Source: Aurantimonas sp. HBX-1
GTDB lineage: Bacteria > Pseudomonadota > Alphaproteobacteria > Rhizobiales > Rhizobiaceae
DNA length: 64,000 nt
Direction: 5' to 3'
Assembly: GCF_021391535.1 (NCBI RefSeq)
Contig: NZ_CP090066.1
Location: 1,439,501-1,503,500, forward strand
Below, piece by piece: positions 1 through 8,264 of this stretch (within the stretch, counting starts at the first letter, position 1; each line of letters begins with the position of its first letter). The notes beneath the pieces were generated by a model that ran no database searches, was not told where the DNA came from, and was given only the letters and a program-made list of their open reading frames with translations. Both the position numbers and the translations under genes were made by a program.

Positions 1-1356
1 GGTGGCCTGCGTGCCGGATGCCGCCACGAGCCCATGGCCGTGGGTGTAGATCATGCGCTGGTTCTCCCAGCGATGGGCGCTTTCCGCCAGATGCCTGGTC
101 TTCACCTCGCGCGCGCCGACGAGAACCAGCGTCTCCTTGCCGTCAATGCGATAACGGTCGACGTCGACGTCCTCGAAGTCGAAATAGGTTCGCAGCGCCT
201 GCAACTCGCGGAAGTTGATGATCATCGTGTCGGGGTCCCACAACCGGATCTGCTCCAGCGCGGGCCGATAGGCTGCGAGTTCCGCGGCCGTCAGCCCGGC
301 GTCGCCGGGAGTCTGACGCCGCTCGACCTTGTCGAGGTCGAAACCGTAACGCGTGAATGCGAGATGGTCCTCGATGAACGGGTATTCGCGTTCGAGCTCC
401 TGCGGCTCGACCACGAGGAACTGGTAGGCGTTCGGGTAGAAGCGGGCGATCGACAGGCCGATCAGGAACAGCCAGACGAGCGCCAGGGTGGGGATGATCC
501 AGCCGGGCCGGCGGATATTGACCTGAAAGAGGAAGAAGCCGGTGACCACCGCCGTGGCCACGAATTTGTAGGCGACGAGGCTGGCATTGGAGTCGGTGAA
601 GCCGAGGCCGGTGATGACACCACGTTCAGAATAGCTGAGGAGGTGCAATTCCAGGATCATGCCCCAGCCGATGACGACCATGAGGGCAAGCATCAATGCG
701 GAGATATGCAGGTTGACCCGGAAGGGGATCTTGGAACCGGGCGCCTGCGGTCGGATGCCGCCGAAGAGATAGCTCGTCAAGACGGTGAGGACGAGTGTCA
801 CGAGGATGCCGATGAACGTCCATCGCTGCACCAGCGTGTAGAAGGCGAGCCGGAACATGAAGTAGCTGAGATCGCGCTCGAACTGGGGGTCGTTGCGACC
901 CCAGTGGTCGCCATGCCACCACAGAAGGAAGGTGTCCCAGTGGACGAAGGTCTGGAGCGCGATGATCAGCCCGCACAGGAGGCCGATCGTGGTGATGAGC
1001 GGCCTCGCAAAGGGAGCGGAGGCCCGCCGCCACCAGTCGACCCGGGTTTCGTCGGCCGAGATCACGCGGTCGAGCGGCGCGAGTTTGCGGGCGAGGTTCA
1101 TGTTGACGATGACGAAGACGGCCATCGTCGCGAAGGGGGCGGCCGCCATGCCGAGCTGGACAATGACCACCGTGATCAGGACGTCTAGATAGCCAATGGC
1201 GTCGTACCAGAGCACTTCCGTGTAGGCCCAGACCGAGAAGAGCAGGAGGAGGAGTCCTGCGACGATGACGATCACCGTCAGCAGGACGTGGCCGGTGAGC
1301 TGCCCGACAACGAAGAAGATGAAGGCGCGGATGGCGATCCAGGTGCGCATCGTCAT
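1..1356 (-). CDS. UPF0182 family large integral membrane protein (3' end outside window)
   Basis: The minus-strand frame stays open from an ATG at 1356 to the window edge, so about 452 N-terminal residues are seen and the C-terminal half is missing. The N-terminal part has several hydrophobic segments. After them comes a soluble part with the family hallmarks LRTYFDFEDVDVDRY and ENQRMIYTHGHG, which identify the UPF0182 (COG1615) family; members are usually around 900 residues. Its ATG overlaps the stop of the DUF2254 gene (ATGA), so the three genes 3904 to 1 form one translationally coupled operon. The biochemical role of the family is unknown. Family assignment is confident; function is not. 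Confidence 0.88.
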   Translation of the reverse strand, partial: MTMRTWIAIRAFIFFVVGQLTGHVLLTVIVIVAGLLLLLFSVWAYTEVLWYDAIGYLDVLITVVIVQLGMAAAPFATMAVFVIVNMNLARKLAPLDRVISADETRVDWWRRASAPFARPLITTIGLLCGLIIALQTFVHWDTFLLWWHGDHWGRNDPQFERDLSYFMFRLAFYTLVQRWTFIGILVTLVLTVLTSYLFGGIRPQAPGSKIPFRVNLHISALMLALMVVIGWGMILELHLLSYSERGVITGLGFTDSNASLVAYKFVATAVVTGFFLFQVNIRRPGWIIPTLALVWLFLIGLSIARFYPNAYQFLVVEPQELEREYPFIEDHLAFTRYGFDLDKVERRQTPGDAGLTAAELAAYRPALEQIRLWDPDTMIINFRELQALRTYFDFEDVDVDRYRIDGKETLVLVGAREVKTRHLAESAHRWENQRMIYTHGHGLVAASGTQAT

Positions 1357-2702
1357 GGCGATCTCGGCTTTCTGCCCGCCAGCGCTCGTTCCACCTCTTC
1401 AACGGCGGCATCAATGCGTTCGGCATCGACGGCCTGCTGGGCCCCCTCGCCATAGGCGCTGTGTACGCGCTCCAGCTGTTCGCACAGTGCCTTGTGATGC
1501 TCGTGTGTCCGGGCCGCGCGGGCGAGGTCCGTCAAGAGACTACAAAGGCAAAGGGCGATGGAGGTATCGTCCGGGGCTGCCTGGCGGATCGGCGTGATCA
1601 CGCTGTCGAGGAAATCGGTAAAGTTCGGCTGCGGCACGATCACCCGCAGCCGGTCGTCCTCGTCGAAGAAGAAGCGGTCGCCGAGCTGGAAGCCCGTCAG
1701 CTTGACGAGCAGGATGCCGAGCGAGTGCAGCGCGTTGCAGGCGGTGGTTGGATCGTTGATTGCGGGCGAGAGGGCGCGCAGGGCGATGTCGACGAGCTGT
1801 ACGAACCCGAACTCGACGTCGTCTTTGAGGGTGCGATCGCCGCTAAGCTGAATCGCGACCGAGAGTTCGTCGCGCACCTCGTCTGCCGGTGAGGCGCGAG
1901 ACGTCCTCTCCTCGGTCCAGACCCAGCCGATCGCGGTTCCTGCAGTGACGTGCTGGCCGAGCTTCTTGACGAGGCGGAGGACGAGTCTGCGGCTGCGCGC
2001 GAACTGGACCAGGTCATTGCCGTCGATGCGCCGGACGATGCCGGACTCCTCGACCAGGACCGGCACTGCGTGCTCCGGGATCGCGGCGTCCGCCTCGCCC
2101 TTCTCCTCGTTTTCCTCATTGTCTTCGCCCAGCGTCTCGAAAGTCCGTCCGATCGCCTTGCTGGTCTTTCGCTCGATGTAGGCAAGGATGCTCTCGACCC
2201 GGATCGACTGGACTACGTGGTGGATGAACAGGATCAGGGCCAAGACGCAGCACAGGATCAGGAGAAAGGCGAAGGTGACCGCAAGGTTCGGAACGAACTC
2301 CTTGCCGGTCCGGATCACTCGGACGATCGCCAGGCTGTAGACGAAGGTGAAGATGAACGTGCCGATGATTAGCTGGGTGCCGCGACTGCGCAGGAACTGG
2401 CCCGGCAGGCGCGGAGAATACTGCGAACTGGCCAGTTGCAGGACAACCATCGAGATCGAGAAGACGAATGTCGCAACCGTCAGCGAGGTGGTGGCGATGG
2501 TGCCCACCAGGTCACGGGCGCCGACCGGGCTCCCGGTGCTGAGGAACATGCTCACGGCGTTGGGCACAGTGATTTTCGCGTCGACCAGCGTCTTCGCCGC
2601 GACCAGCGCCAAGCCCGCAGCTGCCACCGGCACCAGCCAGACCGCGTTGGCGAGCGATAAGCTGAGCCGGGCTGCCAGGGTCTTGAACTGCAAGCGGCTC
2701 AT
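1353..2702 (-). CDS. DUF2254 family membrane protein
   Basis: 449 residues. Four hydrophobic segments lie in the first ~150 residues, followed by a long soluble C-terminal region. The N-terminal pattern TSLTVATFVFSISMVVLQLASSQYSPR is typical of DUF2254 (quoted in part: FSISMVVLQLASSQYSPR), and AINDPTTACNALHSLG in the soluble part is also typical. It overlaps both neighbours by 4 bp (ATGA at 2699-2702 and 1353-1356), so it sits in the middle of a three-gene membrane-protein operon. Function of the family is unknown. The adjacent channel-like gene suggests a role in membrane or ion homeostasis, which is inference. Confidence 0.9.
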   Translation of the reverse strand: MSRLQFKTLAARLSLSLANAVWLVPVAAAGLALVAAKTLVDAKITVPNAVSMFLSTGSPVGARDLVGTIATTSLTVATFVFSISMVVLQLASSQYSPRLPGQFLRSRGTQLIIGTFIFTFVYSLAIVRVIRTGKEFVPNLAVTFAFLLILCCVLALILFIHHVVQSIRVESILAYIERKTSKAIGRTFETLGEDNEENEEKGEADAAIPEHAVPVLVEESGIVRRIDGNDLVQFARSRRLVLRLVKKLGQHVTAGTAIGWVWTEERTSRASPADEVRDELSVAIQLSGDRTLKDDVEFGFVQLVDIALRALSPAINDPTTACNALHSLGILLVKLTGFQLGDRFFFDEDDRLRVIVPQPNFTDFLDSVITPIRQAAPDDTSIALCLCSLLTDLARAARTHEHHKALCEQLERVHSAYGEGAQQAVDAERIDAAVEEVERALAGRKPRSP

Positions 2703-3904
2703 GGCCGCAACTCTCGCACTCGCTCGAGCTGCTGCGGCCTGTCCTTCGGACCGCGCGCGATGACCGAGACGACGGTGGAGGAACGGCCAGGCCGGAAGCG
2801 TTCGGAATAGCCGAGGTCTGCCCGGATGGAGCGTTCGAAGTCGTGCAGCGGGACCACGAAGGCTAACCAGCCGCGATACTCGCGATAGGCATCTTCGGCA
2901 CGATCGGACCTTTCGAGGTTCAGGAGATCGCGTACGGCGGCCCGCTCCTCAAGAAAACGCTCGACCCAGGCATCAGGTGCGTAGAGCCTTCCGTGGAACG
3001 CTGCGGCGAACATGTCCGCTTCGACCGGGCGAGCGATAGTGCGGGTGCGGATCGGAACGTAGCGGTGGGCGAGGTCCTGGGTCAGGTCCAGCAGCGCGAC
3101 CTGGAGCGCGAGAAGCTCCGGGCTGCGGGCGACGGGATGTCCTGCCGGCAGGTGCCAGAGTAGCCCGGCCGTCACTTCCCTGAGTGCCGCCAAGGTCTGC
3201 GGCAGGCCGCGCCGGCGTTCGGAGGGGCGGAAATAATAGACGATCGGATAGCGCCGCAGCCCCTCGTGCAGCGCCGCCGTCCCGTCATGAAGCGTGTCCA
3301 GCCAGCCAGATAGCGTTTCCCCACTGCCCCGGGAAAGGAAGACCCCGGCAGCCGAAAATGGACGGCGGGCGTCGGGCATGCGGTGCTGCATGCCCGTAAC
3401 GAAGCGCCCGTGGGCCGCGACCGCGTCCTGGACACTGAGATAATAGGTCACCGTCAGGGTTATCAGGATGCTGCCGAGGATCGCCTCCAGCGCCACGACG
3501 ACGGAATAGGGCATGTTGGACGGGCTGATCTCGACGAAGCCGATGGTCGACAAGGTCACGAAGGAAAGCCGGAAGGCGTTGGCGATGTCCGTCCCGGATC
3601 GTCCGAGCGCGAACTGATCCTGCGGTTCGAGCCCTCCGAAATAGACGAGGGCGAAGCCGGTCACGAGCCCGCCCGTCCATAGCGCGATCATCATCGGGAT
3701 CATCAGCGGAGCGCCGAGGGTCAGCATCTGATGTGCGCTCGCCGGCGGCAGCAATCGGGACAGGTGCCTCCAGAGCCACCAGAACCAGCGATAGGCCCAA
3801 ACCGAGAAAAGGCTGCGGCCGTTGGCGTCGAGCACGGTCAGAAATGCGTCGAGCAATATGGACGCGATCAGCAGCACCCCGACGAGCAAGATCAGCACGC
3901 GCAC
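2699..3904 (-). CDS. Two-span ion-channel-like protein with degenerate selectivity filter
   Basis: 401 residues. An N-terminal membrane span is followed by two spans around residues 60-150 that flank a pore-like loop, and a soluble C-terminal region of ~230 residues. The loop reads TLSTIGFVEISP, where classical K+ channels have TxGYGD, so the fold is channel-like but the filter is altered. GTG at 3904 sits directly on the GAGGAGG ribosome site; the second GTG at 3898 has better spacing (5 nt after AGGAGG) and is the likelier start. It is the first gene of the operon with DUF2254 and UPF0182. The ion or ligand cannot be inferred. Confidence 0.75.
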   Translation of the reverse strand: MRVLILLVGVLLIASILLDAFLTVLDANGRSLFSVWAYRWFWWLWRHLSRLLPPASAHQMLTLGAPLMIPMMIALWTGGLVTGFALVYFGGLEPQDQFALGRSGTDIANAFRLSFVTLSTIGFVEISPSNMPYSVVVALEAILGSILITLTVTYYLSVQDAVAAHGRFVTGMQHRMPDARRPFSAAGVFLSRGSGETLSGWLDTLHDGTAALHEGLRRYPIVYYFRPSERRRGLPQTLAALREVTAGLLWHLPAGHPVARSPELLALQVALLDLTQDLAHRYVPIRTRTIARPVEADMFAAAFHGRLYAPDAWVERFLEERAAVRDLLNLERSDRAEDAYREYRGWLAFVVPLHDFERSIRADLGYSERFRPGRSSTVVSVIARGPKDRPQQLERVRELRP

Positions 3905-3939
3905 CTCCTCAAGATTGCCGGTTCATTGCTGAAGCCGAG

Positions 3940-4075
3940 CAATCTGATCGTGCGTGATAGGTATTAAGTAATGTAGTATATTATGGTTAATATTTTATTA
4001 ATGATTAAATAAAGCCATATCATTTAGGATGTCTTATGCAATTTATACATTGATACTTACTGAGCGCCGGCAATG
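3940..4075. promoter_or_regulatory. AT-rich upstream region of the membrane-protein operon
   Basis: Roughly 110 bases (about 3955-4065) are strongly AT-rich with many TTAA/TATT runs, in a window that is otherwise GC-rich. The block lies just upstream of the operon starting at 3904. It is a plausible promoter and a target for AT-binding repressors of the Ros/MucR or H-NS-like type, but no precise -35/-10 pair can be fixed. No gene is seen between 3905 and 4158. Confidence 0.45.
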
Positions 4076-4158
4076 TTGATGGCGACAGGGAGTGGAAATG
4101 GATCTTCGGAAACGGCTGACGCGCAGCGCGTGCGGATTGCGGGCCTGCAAAGTCCGCG

Positions 4159-4500
4159 ATGAACTCCACCGTTCGGCAAGTTCTGAGCGGCCGGGCCGCT
4201 GACCACCTCGAAACCGGCTTGTTCGATCCCGCGCGCCTGACGCTGCTGATGGAGCAGCTTCTGGATCGCCGTGAGGAATGGCCTGATCAGTGGCGTGGCC
4301 GCGTCGCCGAGATGCGCACGCGCGCCACCAAGCCGAGACGAAGCTCATCGGCTCTATGAGGCCATCGACAACGGGATGCTGGCCCCGGATGATTCGTCCC
4401 TGAAAGATCGGGTCGCCGAACTCTCCTGGATCAGGCCAGAGCCGAAGCCGAGCGGATCAGCGCGTCGCTGATCCTGGATTTCGGAATTTTTGGATGAAGG
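4159..4500 (+). pseudogene. Serine recombinase C-terminal remnant, frameshifted
   Basis: Three successive frames carry pieces of the charged C-terminal coiled coil of large serine recombinases: FDPARLTLLMEQLLDRREE, then HRLYEAIDNGMLAPDDSSLK with KDRVAEL, then LLDQARAEAERI. At least two frameshifts separate them, at about 4330 and 4430. The N-terminal catalytic domain is absent. It lies about 330 bp from the tRNA-Val fragment, on the side expected to be original chromosome, and is probably a scar of an earlier insertion. The family call rests on the characteristic order LYEAI(D/E)NG then LKDRVAEL. Confidence 0.65.
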
Positions 4501-4821
4501 CCCGGAGCCGCCTCAAATGAACCTCCTCGCGGGTGCCCCATCCAGGGACCCCGGCGCCTCCAGTCAGCACGTCGGCCCCGACCTGTGACAACCGTCAGCC
4601 GTGCCTCGCCTCTCGGCCGGCGCCGTGCTCACCTCGCGGACGAACTTTTACAGCCAGACGAACACGATCTGCGGATCCGCACGCCGCCTACTCCGACCAA
4701 GGCATCAAGTTAGCGACCGCCACTGGAAGAACGGCGTCACTCACGTCGCCACTGCTGTCGCGGGCGCATCCACGCTCGACAGCGTGGTTCGACAAAACGC
4801 CAGCGACATCAGGTGGTCGAA
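4501..4821. other. Intergenic stretch, no gene recognised
   Basis: No open frame here resembles a protein, and no hairpin with a T-run was found. It separates the recombinase remnant from the tRNA fragment. Confidence 0.5.
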
Positions 4822-4877
4822 TGGTGGGCGCGACAGGGATCGAACCTGTGACCCCCTCGGTGTGAACGAGGGCGCTC
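4822..4877 (-). tRNA. 3' fragment of tRNA-Val(CAC), probable attachment site
   Basis: On the minus strand the sequence holds the end of a D-arm, an anticodon arm CCTCG-TTCACAC-CGAGG (anticodon CAC), a T-arm ACAGG-TTCGATC-CCTGT, the 3' acceptor strand CGCGCCC, and ACCA. The 5' acceptor strand GGGCGCG and most of the D-arm are absent: the bases upstream of the minus-strand fragment do not pair. A 3' tRNA piece with encoded CCA is the usual scar at one end of a tRNA-integrated element. The element should lie toward higher coordinates, where the accessory genes begin. Confidence 0.8.
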
Positions 4878-5066
4878 CTTGGCGCTTTCCTTGGTTTGCA
4901 GGGGGTAGAGGTGCCCCGCGATGATCCTGTGTTCTCGCCCTGTCCCGCTGTTTCCGTCGTCATCGGTCGTCGTAGAACGGATGTTCTCCTGAGACTTCAG
5001 GTTCACACAGCGCTGGTGCATCATCCTCCCGGCGATCGCTACGCCCGGGCAGAGGAGGCCCCACCC

Positions 5067-5414
5067 ATGACTGACGACGACCAATCCCCGAAGCCCGACT
5101 TCGTGCCCTACGACGCGAACGCCGTGATCGACACGGTGAAAGCCGTCTTCCCCAGATCCACGGCAGAGCTACTCCAGCAGTCCACTGGCATCCCCATGCG
5201 CTCGATCACTCGCTGGATCAAAGGCGAAGCACGGATGCCGCCGCGACTGATCGCGAAGCTCGAGACGCAGCGCCGGCTGCGGGCCGAGTTCGTCGCGGAG
5301 ATCCGGGATCTCTACGACGAGATGCAAGCCGAGGGACTCACCCGCCAGGCCGCCCGGTCGGCGCTTCTCGAGATCGCGAATTCCCCTGAGTTTGAGGAAA
5401 TCGACGAGATCTGA
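5067..5414 (+). CDS. Small protein with predicted helix-turn-helix
   Basis: 115 residues. The ATG at 5067 follows AGGAGG at 5053-5058. Residues ~30-60 (STAELLQQSTGIPMRSITRW, then IKGEARMPPRLI) have the shape of a helix-turn-helix in which the second helix ends in a basic stretch. The C-terminal half is acidic and helical. It is the first gene inside the presumed island and is followed about 110 bp later by the AAA+ ATPase, so it may regulate or partner that gene. No named family is recognised. Confidence 0.7.
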   Translation: MTDDDQSPKPDFVPYDANAVIDTVKAVFPRSTAELLQQSTGIPMRSITRWIKGEARMPPRLIAKLETQRRLRAEFVAEIRDLYDEMQAEGLTRQAARSALLEIANSPEFEEIDEI

Positions 5415-5522
5415 GGGATCCTCGGGAAAGTGTGAAGCCGGCATTAACGCGGGCCTGCTACTAACGAGACACACGGCGGAACACAGGCAGTGAGGCCTAC
5501 CGTCAAGCCATGGAGCGCTCTC

Positions 5523-7004
5523 ATGAGCAAGAAGCCGGTCGGTCGCCGACTCATCCCCGAAGACAGCGAGTTTTTCGGAGGCGAGACGTACGACAGCTCG
5601 AGCCGTCCGGTCACGGAAGTCGCGCTCTTTCTCGCGAACCCCGATCTCCCCACGATCGAGGGGCGGCAGGGATCGCGCCGGCTGCTCGTCTATCGCAACG
5701 TCGAGGGCTGGTCCGAGCCGGGGCAGACCGCATCGGCGCACTTCTTCTCAAGCTCGCCGGTCATGTACCGCGGTACCCGCCCGCCCGCGGCAGAGATCCT
5801 GGAGGCGCTCGGGCGGCGCAACGTGCTGTACATCCTCGATCCGGGCGAGCGGATGCCCGCCGTGGCCGAGTATCTGGCGTACGCCACGATCGACGCGAAT
5901 CGGGTGACTTCGGAGCATCTGCAGACGGCGATCCGGATGCGCTACAACGAGCCTCGCTTCACCTGGCCGGCTGGATGGTCAGTCCGGGACTTCAAGTGCC
6001 TGCACCTCGACGCTGCCGCTGAACAAGCGCAGACCGGACAGGCGTTTCTCGAGATCCTGGGCACGATCAAGCGCGAGATCGACAACGAGGCGGCGGGTGA
6101 TCTCCAGGTCGACCAGGCAGAGGCAGCCGCCGCTGCGGAGTCGGAGGGTACGGGTCCCACCGTCCGCGTCCTGACTTCGAATGGGAAGCCGACGGACGCG
6201 ACGAAGCGGATGTGGTCTGTCTGCGCTGGCATCGTCGACGTCGACCTACCGCTCCGGACTGCACCCCGCGACCCGACCCGCAATCTTATCGAGGAGTGGC
6301 CGCATGCCGCGGATGTCGTCTGTCGCCTGCTGGCGAATGTGCACCGCGGCCAGGTGATCAAGCTTCGTCCCACCATCCTCGTCGGTGCGCCCGGCACCGG
6401 GAAGACGTCACTGTTGCAAGCGATCGCGAGCCGCCTCGACGTGCCCAGTATCGTCTTCCCGTGTGCGACGAGCGGCGACAATTCGTTCGGGGGCACGCCC
6501 GCTCGCTGGCACACGTCGCAGATCTCGACGCCTGGCGAAGCGATTCGACAGCATGCGGTGGCGAATCCGGTGATCATCCTGGACGAGCTGGAGAAGTCCG
6601 GTCGCCACTCCGATAACGGTAGCCTCGTCGACGCGCTGCTGCCGATGCTCGAAGCTCATACAGCTCGGGCGTACTATGAGGCGTCCCTGGACGCTGTGTT
6701 CGACCTTTCGCACGTGTCGTTCGTCGCCACGGCAAACAGCCTGTCGATCCCGGCGCCACTGCGTGATCGCTTCGACGTCATCCAGATGCCGGACCCCGGT
6801 CCCGAGCACATCGGTCCGCTCGCGAAGCGGATCGTCGACAACATCAGGCGGAAGCGCGGCTTACAGGAAGGCATGCTGCCGCCCCTGGACCCAGACGAAG
6901 AAGAGCTGATCAAGCAGGTCTGGAACTCGGGATCGCTGCGGCGGCTCACGCGGATCGTCGAGGCGCTCGTCGACAATCGCGACAGGATGCAAGCGCACCA
7001 CTAA
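5523..7004 (+). CDS. AAA+ ATPase, Lon-like ATPase domain without protease
   Basis: 493 residues from ATG 5523; an upstream in-frame GTG at 5490 is the alternative start. A unique N-terminal ~270 residues is followed by a AAA+ core. The core has Walker A GAPGTGKTS (about residue 290), Walker B VIILDELEKS (about 350), sensor-1 FVATANS (about 400), and LRDRF, an arginine-finger/sensor region. The ATANS...PLRDRF order resembles the Lon ATPase module. No Ser-Lys protease domain follows, and the protein ends about 75 residues after the LRDRF motif. It is probably a remodelling or substrate-handling ATPase. The N-terminal domain is not recognised. It is co-oriented with the RHH-like and phosphoesterase genes, with spacings of about 20 bp. 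Confidence 0.82.
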   Translation: MSKKPVGRRLIPEDSEFFGGETYDSSSRPVTEVALFLANPDLPTIEGRQGSRRLLVYRNVEGWSEPGQTASAHFFSSSPVMYRGTRPPAAEILEALGRRNVLYILDPGERMPAVAEYLAYATIDANRVTSEHLQTAIRMRYNEPRFTWPAGWSVRDFKCLHLDAAAEQAQTGQAFLEILGTIKREIDNEAAGDLQVDQAEAAAAAESEGTGPTVRVLTSNGKPTDATKRMWSVCAGIVDVDLPLRTAPRDPTRNLIEEWPHAADVVCRLLANVHRGQVIKLRPTILVGAPGTGKTSLLQAIASRLDVPSIVFPCATSGDNSFGGTPARWHTSQISTPGEAIRQHAVANPVIILDELEKSGRHSDNGSLVDALLPMLEAHTARAYYEASLDAVFDLSHVSFVATANSLSIPAPLRDRFDVIQMPDPGPEHIGPLAKRIVDNIRRKRGLQEGMLPPLDPDEEELIKQVWNSGSLRRLTRIVEALVDNRDRMQAHH

Positions 7005-7022
7005 AGGCGATGGAGGCCTAAC

Positions 7023-7208
7023 ATGCTGATCGTGATCCCGAAGCACCTGCAAGACCGCCTGAGGAAGATCGAAGAAGTCGAGGGCATCCCGCCAAACGAC
7101 TTCGTTGCCCAAGCGCTGGAGGTCTGGACGCTGACAGATGACGAGATGCGTAAAAGCATCGGCATCTCCGTAATGCGTTGGAAGATCCAGTCGCTGCGGC
7201 GAGACTGA
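7023..7208 (+). CDS. 61-residue ribbon-helix-helix-like protein
   Basis: Begins with LIVIPKHLQDRLRKIEEVEG, a pattern like the beta-strand plus helix of ribbon-helix-helix DNA-binding proteins. The leader AAAGGCGATGGAGGCCTAAC just upstream shares the core GGCGATGGAGGCC with the leader of the next gene. It lies 18 bp after the AAA+ gene and 22 bp before the phosphoesterase gene, so it is surely co-transcribed. It could be an antitoxin-like or autoregulatory protein; this is inference. Confidence 0.6.
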   Translation: MLIVIPKHLQDRLRKIEEVEGIPPNDFVAQALEVWTLTDDEMRKSIGISVMRWKIQSLRRD

Positions 7209-7230
7209 ACCCCGGCGATGGAGGCCGACG

Positions 7231-7905
7231 ATGATTTACTACACAGCGGACACCCACTTCGGGCACACGTCTATCCTAGGGATGTGCAAGCGTCCTTTTC
7301 GGACGATCCACGCTATGGATCGGGCGCTGATCGAGCGTTGGAACGAGTGCGTGAAGCCTGACGACACGGTGTATCACCTTGGAGATTTCGCGTTCGGACC
7401 GGTCTCTGAAGGGCGCAAGTACTTCGACCTGTTGAACGGCAAGAAGCACCTCATCGTCGGCAACCATGATCGCCCGGGGATCAGGGATTGGCCGTGGGAG
7501 TCCGTGTCCGAAATGCTGATGCTCGACGACGCAGGGAAGCGCATCTTCCTGTGCCATTATCCGCTCGCGGAGTGGCCGTCGTCTTACCGCGGCGTCCACC
7601 ACTTCTTCGGCCATGTGCACGGCAGGCGCAGCGTTCCCGGTGCGGTCGATGTTGGCGTCGACCTCTGGGGGTACGCGCCCGTCACCGCCGACGCGGCGAT
7701 CGCTGCGATCGCGGTGGGCGAGGAGAGGGCGCGGAAGCGTTCGATCTTCGACTTCGGGAGCGAGCTTGTCCGCCAGGTCGCCGAGCGTGCGGACAGCTGG
7801 CTGGAGACCTGGGAGCGGGAGCACCTGGCGAACGCGATCGACGAGGCCGCGATGTATGCGATCGACGACATTGCCCGGCAGCGGGTCGACCAGTCCGGGG
7901 GCTGA
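7231..7905 (+). CDS. Calcineurin-like metallophosphoesterase
   Basis: 224 residues. All metal-binding motifs of the family are visible: TADTHFGH near residue 5, LGDFAFG near 50, VGNHDR near 75, a CHYPL histidine near 115, and GHVHGR near 130. Phage-encoded and island-encoded members of this class are common and act on phosphodiester or phosphomonoester bonds; the substrate is unknown. The last ~70 residues form a family-atypical helical tail. The gene ends the plus-strand run that begins with the HTH gene and the AAA+ ATPase. Confidence 0.88.
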   Translation: MIYYTADTHFGHTSILGMCKRPFRTIHAMDRALIERWNECVKPDDTVYHLGDFAFGPVSEGRKYFDLLNGKKHLIVGNHDRPGIRDWPWESVSEMLMLDDAGKRIFLCHYPLAEWPSSYRGVHHFFGHVHGRRSVPGAVDVGVDLWGYAPVTADAAIAAIAVGEERARKRSIFDFGSELVRQVAERADSWLETWEREHLANAIDEAAMYAIDDIARQRVDQSGG

Positions 7906-7908
7906 TCC

Positions 7909-7951
7909 CTATTACGCAGGATTTCGGGTTTCCGCGATTCCTGCGTAATAG
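7909..7951. repeat. 13-bp perfect inverted repeat between convergent genes
   Basis: CTATTACGCAGGA at 7909-7921 and its exact complement TCCTGCGTAATAG at 7939-7951 enclose 17 bases. The element sits exactly between the ends of two convergent genes (7905 and 7959), where a bidirectional terminator is expected. It lacks T-runs and is not very GC-rich, so a protein-binding site is also possible. Confidence 0.7.
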
Positions 7952-7958
7952 CCCGCCT

Positions 7959-8231
7959 TCACCCGTGCCCGCCGGTTGCGCCTGAGCCGCCTTCGTAGTC
8001 GCAGCGGACCGCCTCGCGCAGCCGAACGACGACGTGCTCTGCGATCGCCTTCCTCGCTTCGTCGTAGTCCTGCCACTCGACCCTCGGCCGCTTGATGCCG
8101 ATCCGTGCCCGTAGGTCCGGCGGGATCTCTTCGAGGGCGAGGAGGATGAGGGTCCGCATTTGTCTGTCCGTGATGTCCGCCGTGGGGGGCAGGGCGCCGA
8201 GGGGACGGGTGGGACGGCTGCGTTTGAACAT
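7959..8231 (-). CDS. Hypothetical 90-residue protein
   Basis: No family recognised. The N-terminus is basic (MFKRSRPTRP) and the middle is helical (RQMRTLILLALEEIPPDLRA). The ATG at 8231 has an excellent ribosome site GGAGG 7 nt upstream. That site lies inside the 3' arm of a hairpin that also holds the stop codon of the preceding gene (8263-8688), which suggests strict translational coupling. It runs convergently with the phosphoesterase gene. Confidence 0.62.
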   Translation of the reverse strand: MFKRSRPTRPLGALPPTADITDRQMRTLILLALEEIPPDLRARIGIKRPRVEWQDYDEARKAIAEHVVVRLREAVRCDYEGGSGATGGHG

Positions 8232-8236
8232 AGAGA

Positions 8237-8264
8237 AGCCTCCGAGTCGGGAAACTCGGAGGCT
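8237..8264 (-). promoter_or_regulatory. Hairpin enclosing a Shine-Dalgarno sequence and the upstream stop codon
   Basis: On the minus strand AGCCTCCGAGT (8264-8254) pairs perfectly over 11 bp with ACTCGGAGGCT (8247-8237), with a 6-base loop. The 3' arm contains the GGAGG ribosome site of the gene starting at 8231. The 5' arm holds its anti-Shine-Dalgarno CCTCC and overlaps the TAG stop (8265-8263) of the upstream gene. A ribosome reaching that stop would open the hairpin. A weak terminator is the alternative reading. Confidence 0.7.

Noticed and set aside
34..1188. 384-residue plus-strand open frame at the window start
   Set aside because: It is antisense to the UPF0182 gene, which has clear family motifs. 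Its composition (Asp/Glu/Arg/His-rich) is typical of a shadow frame.
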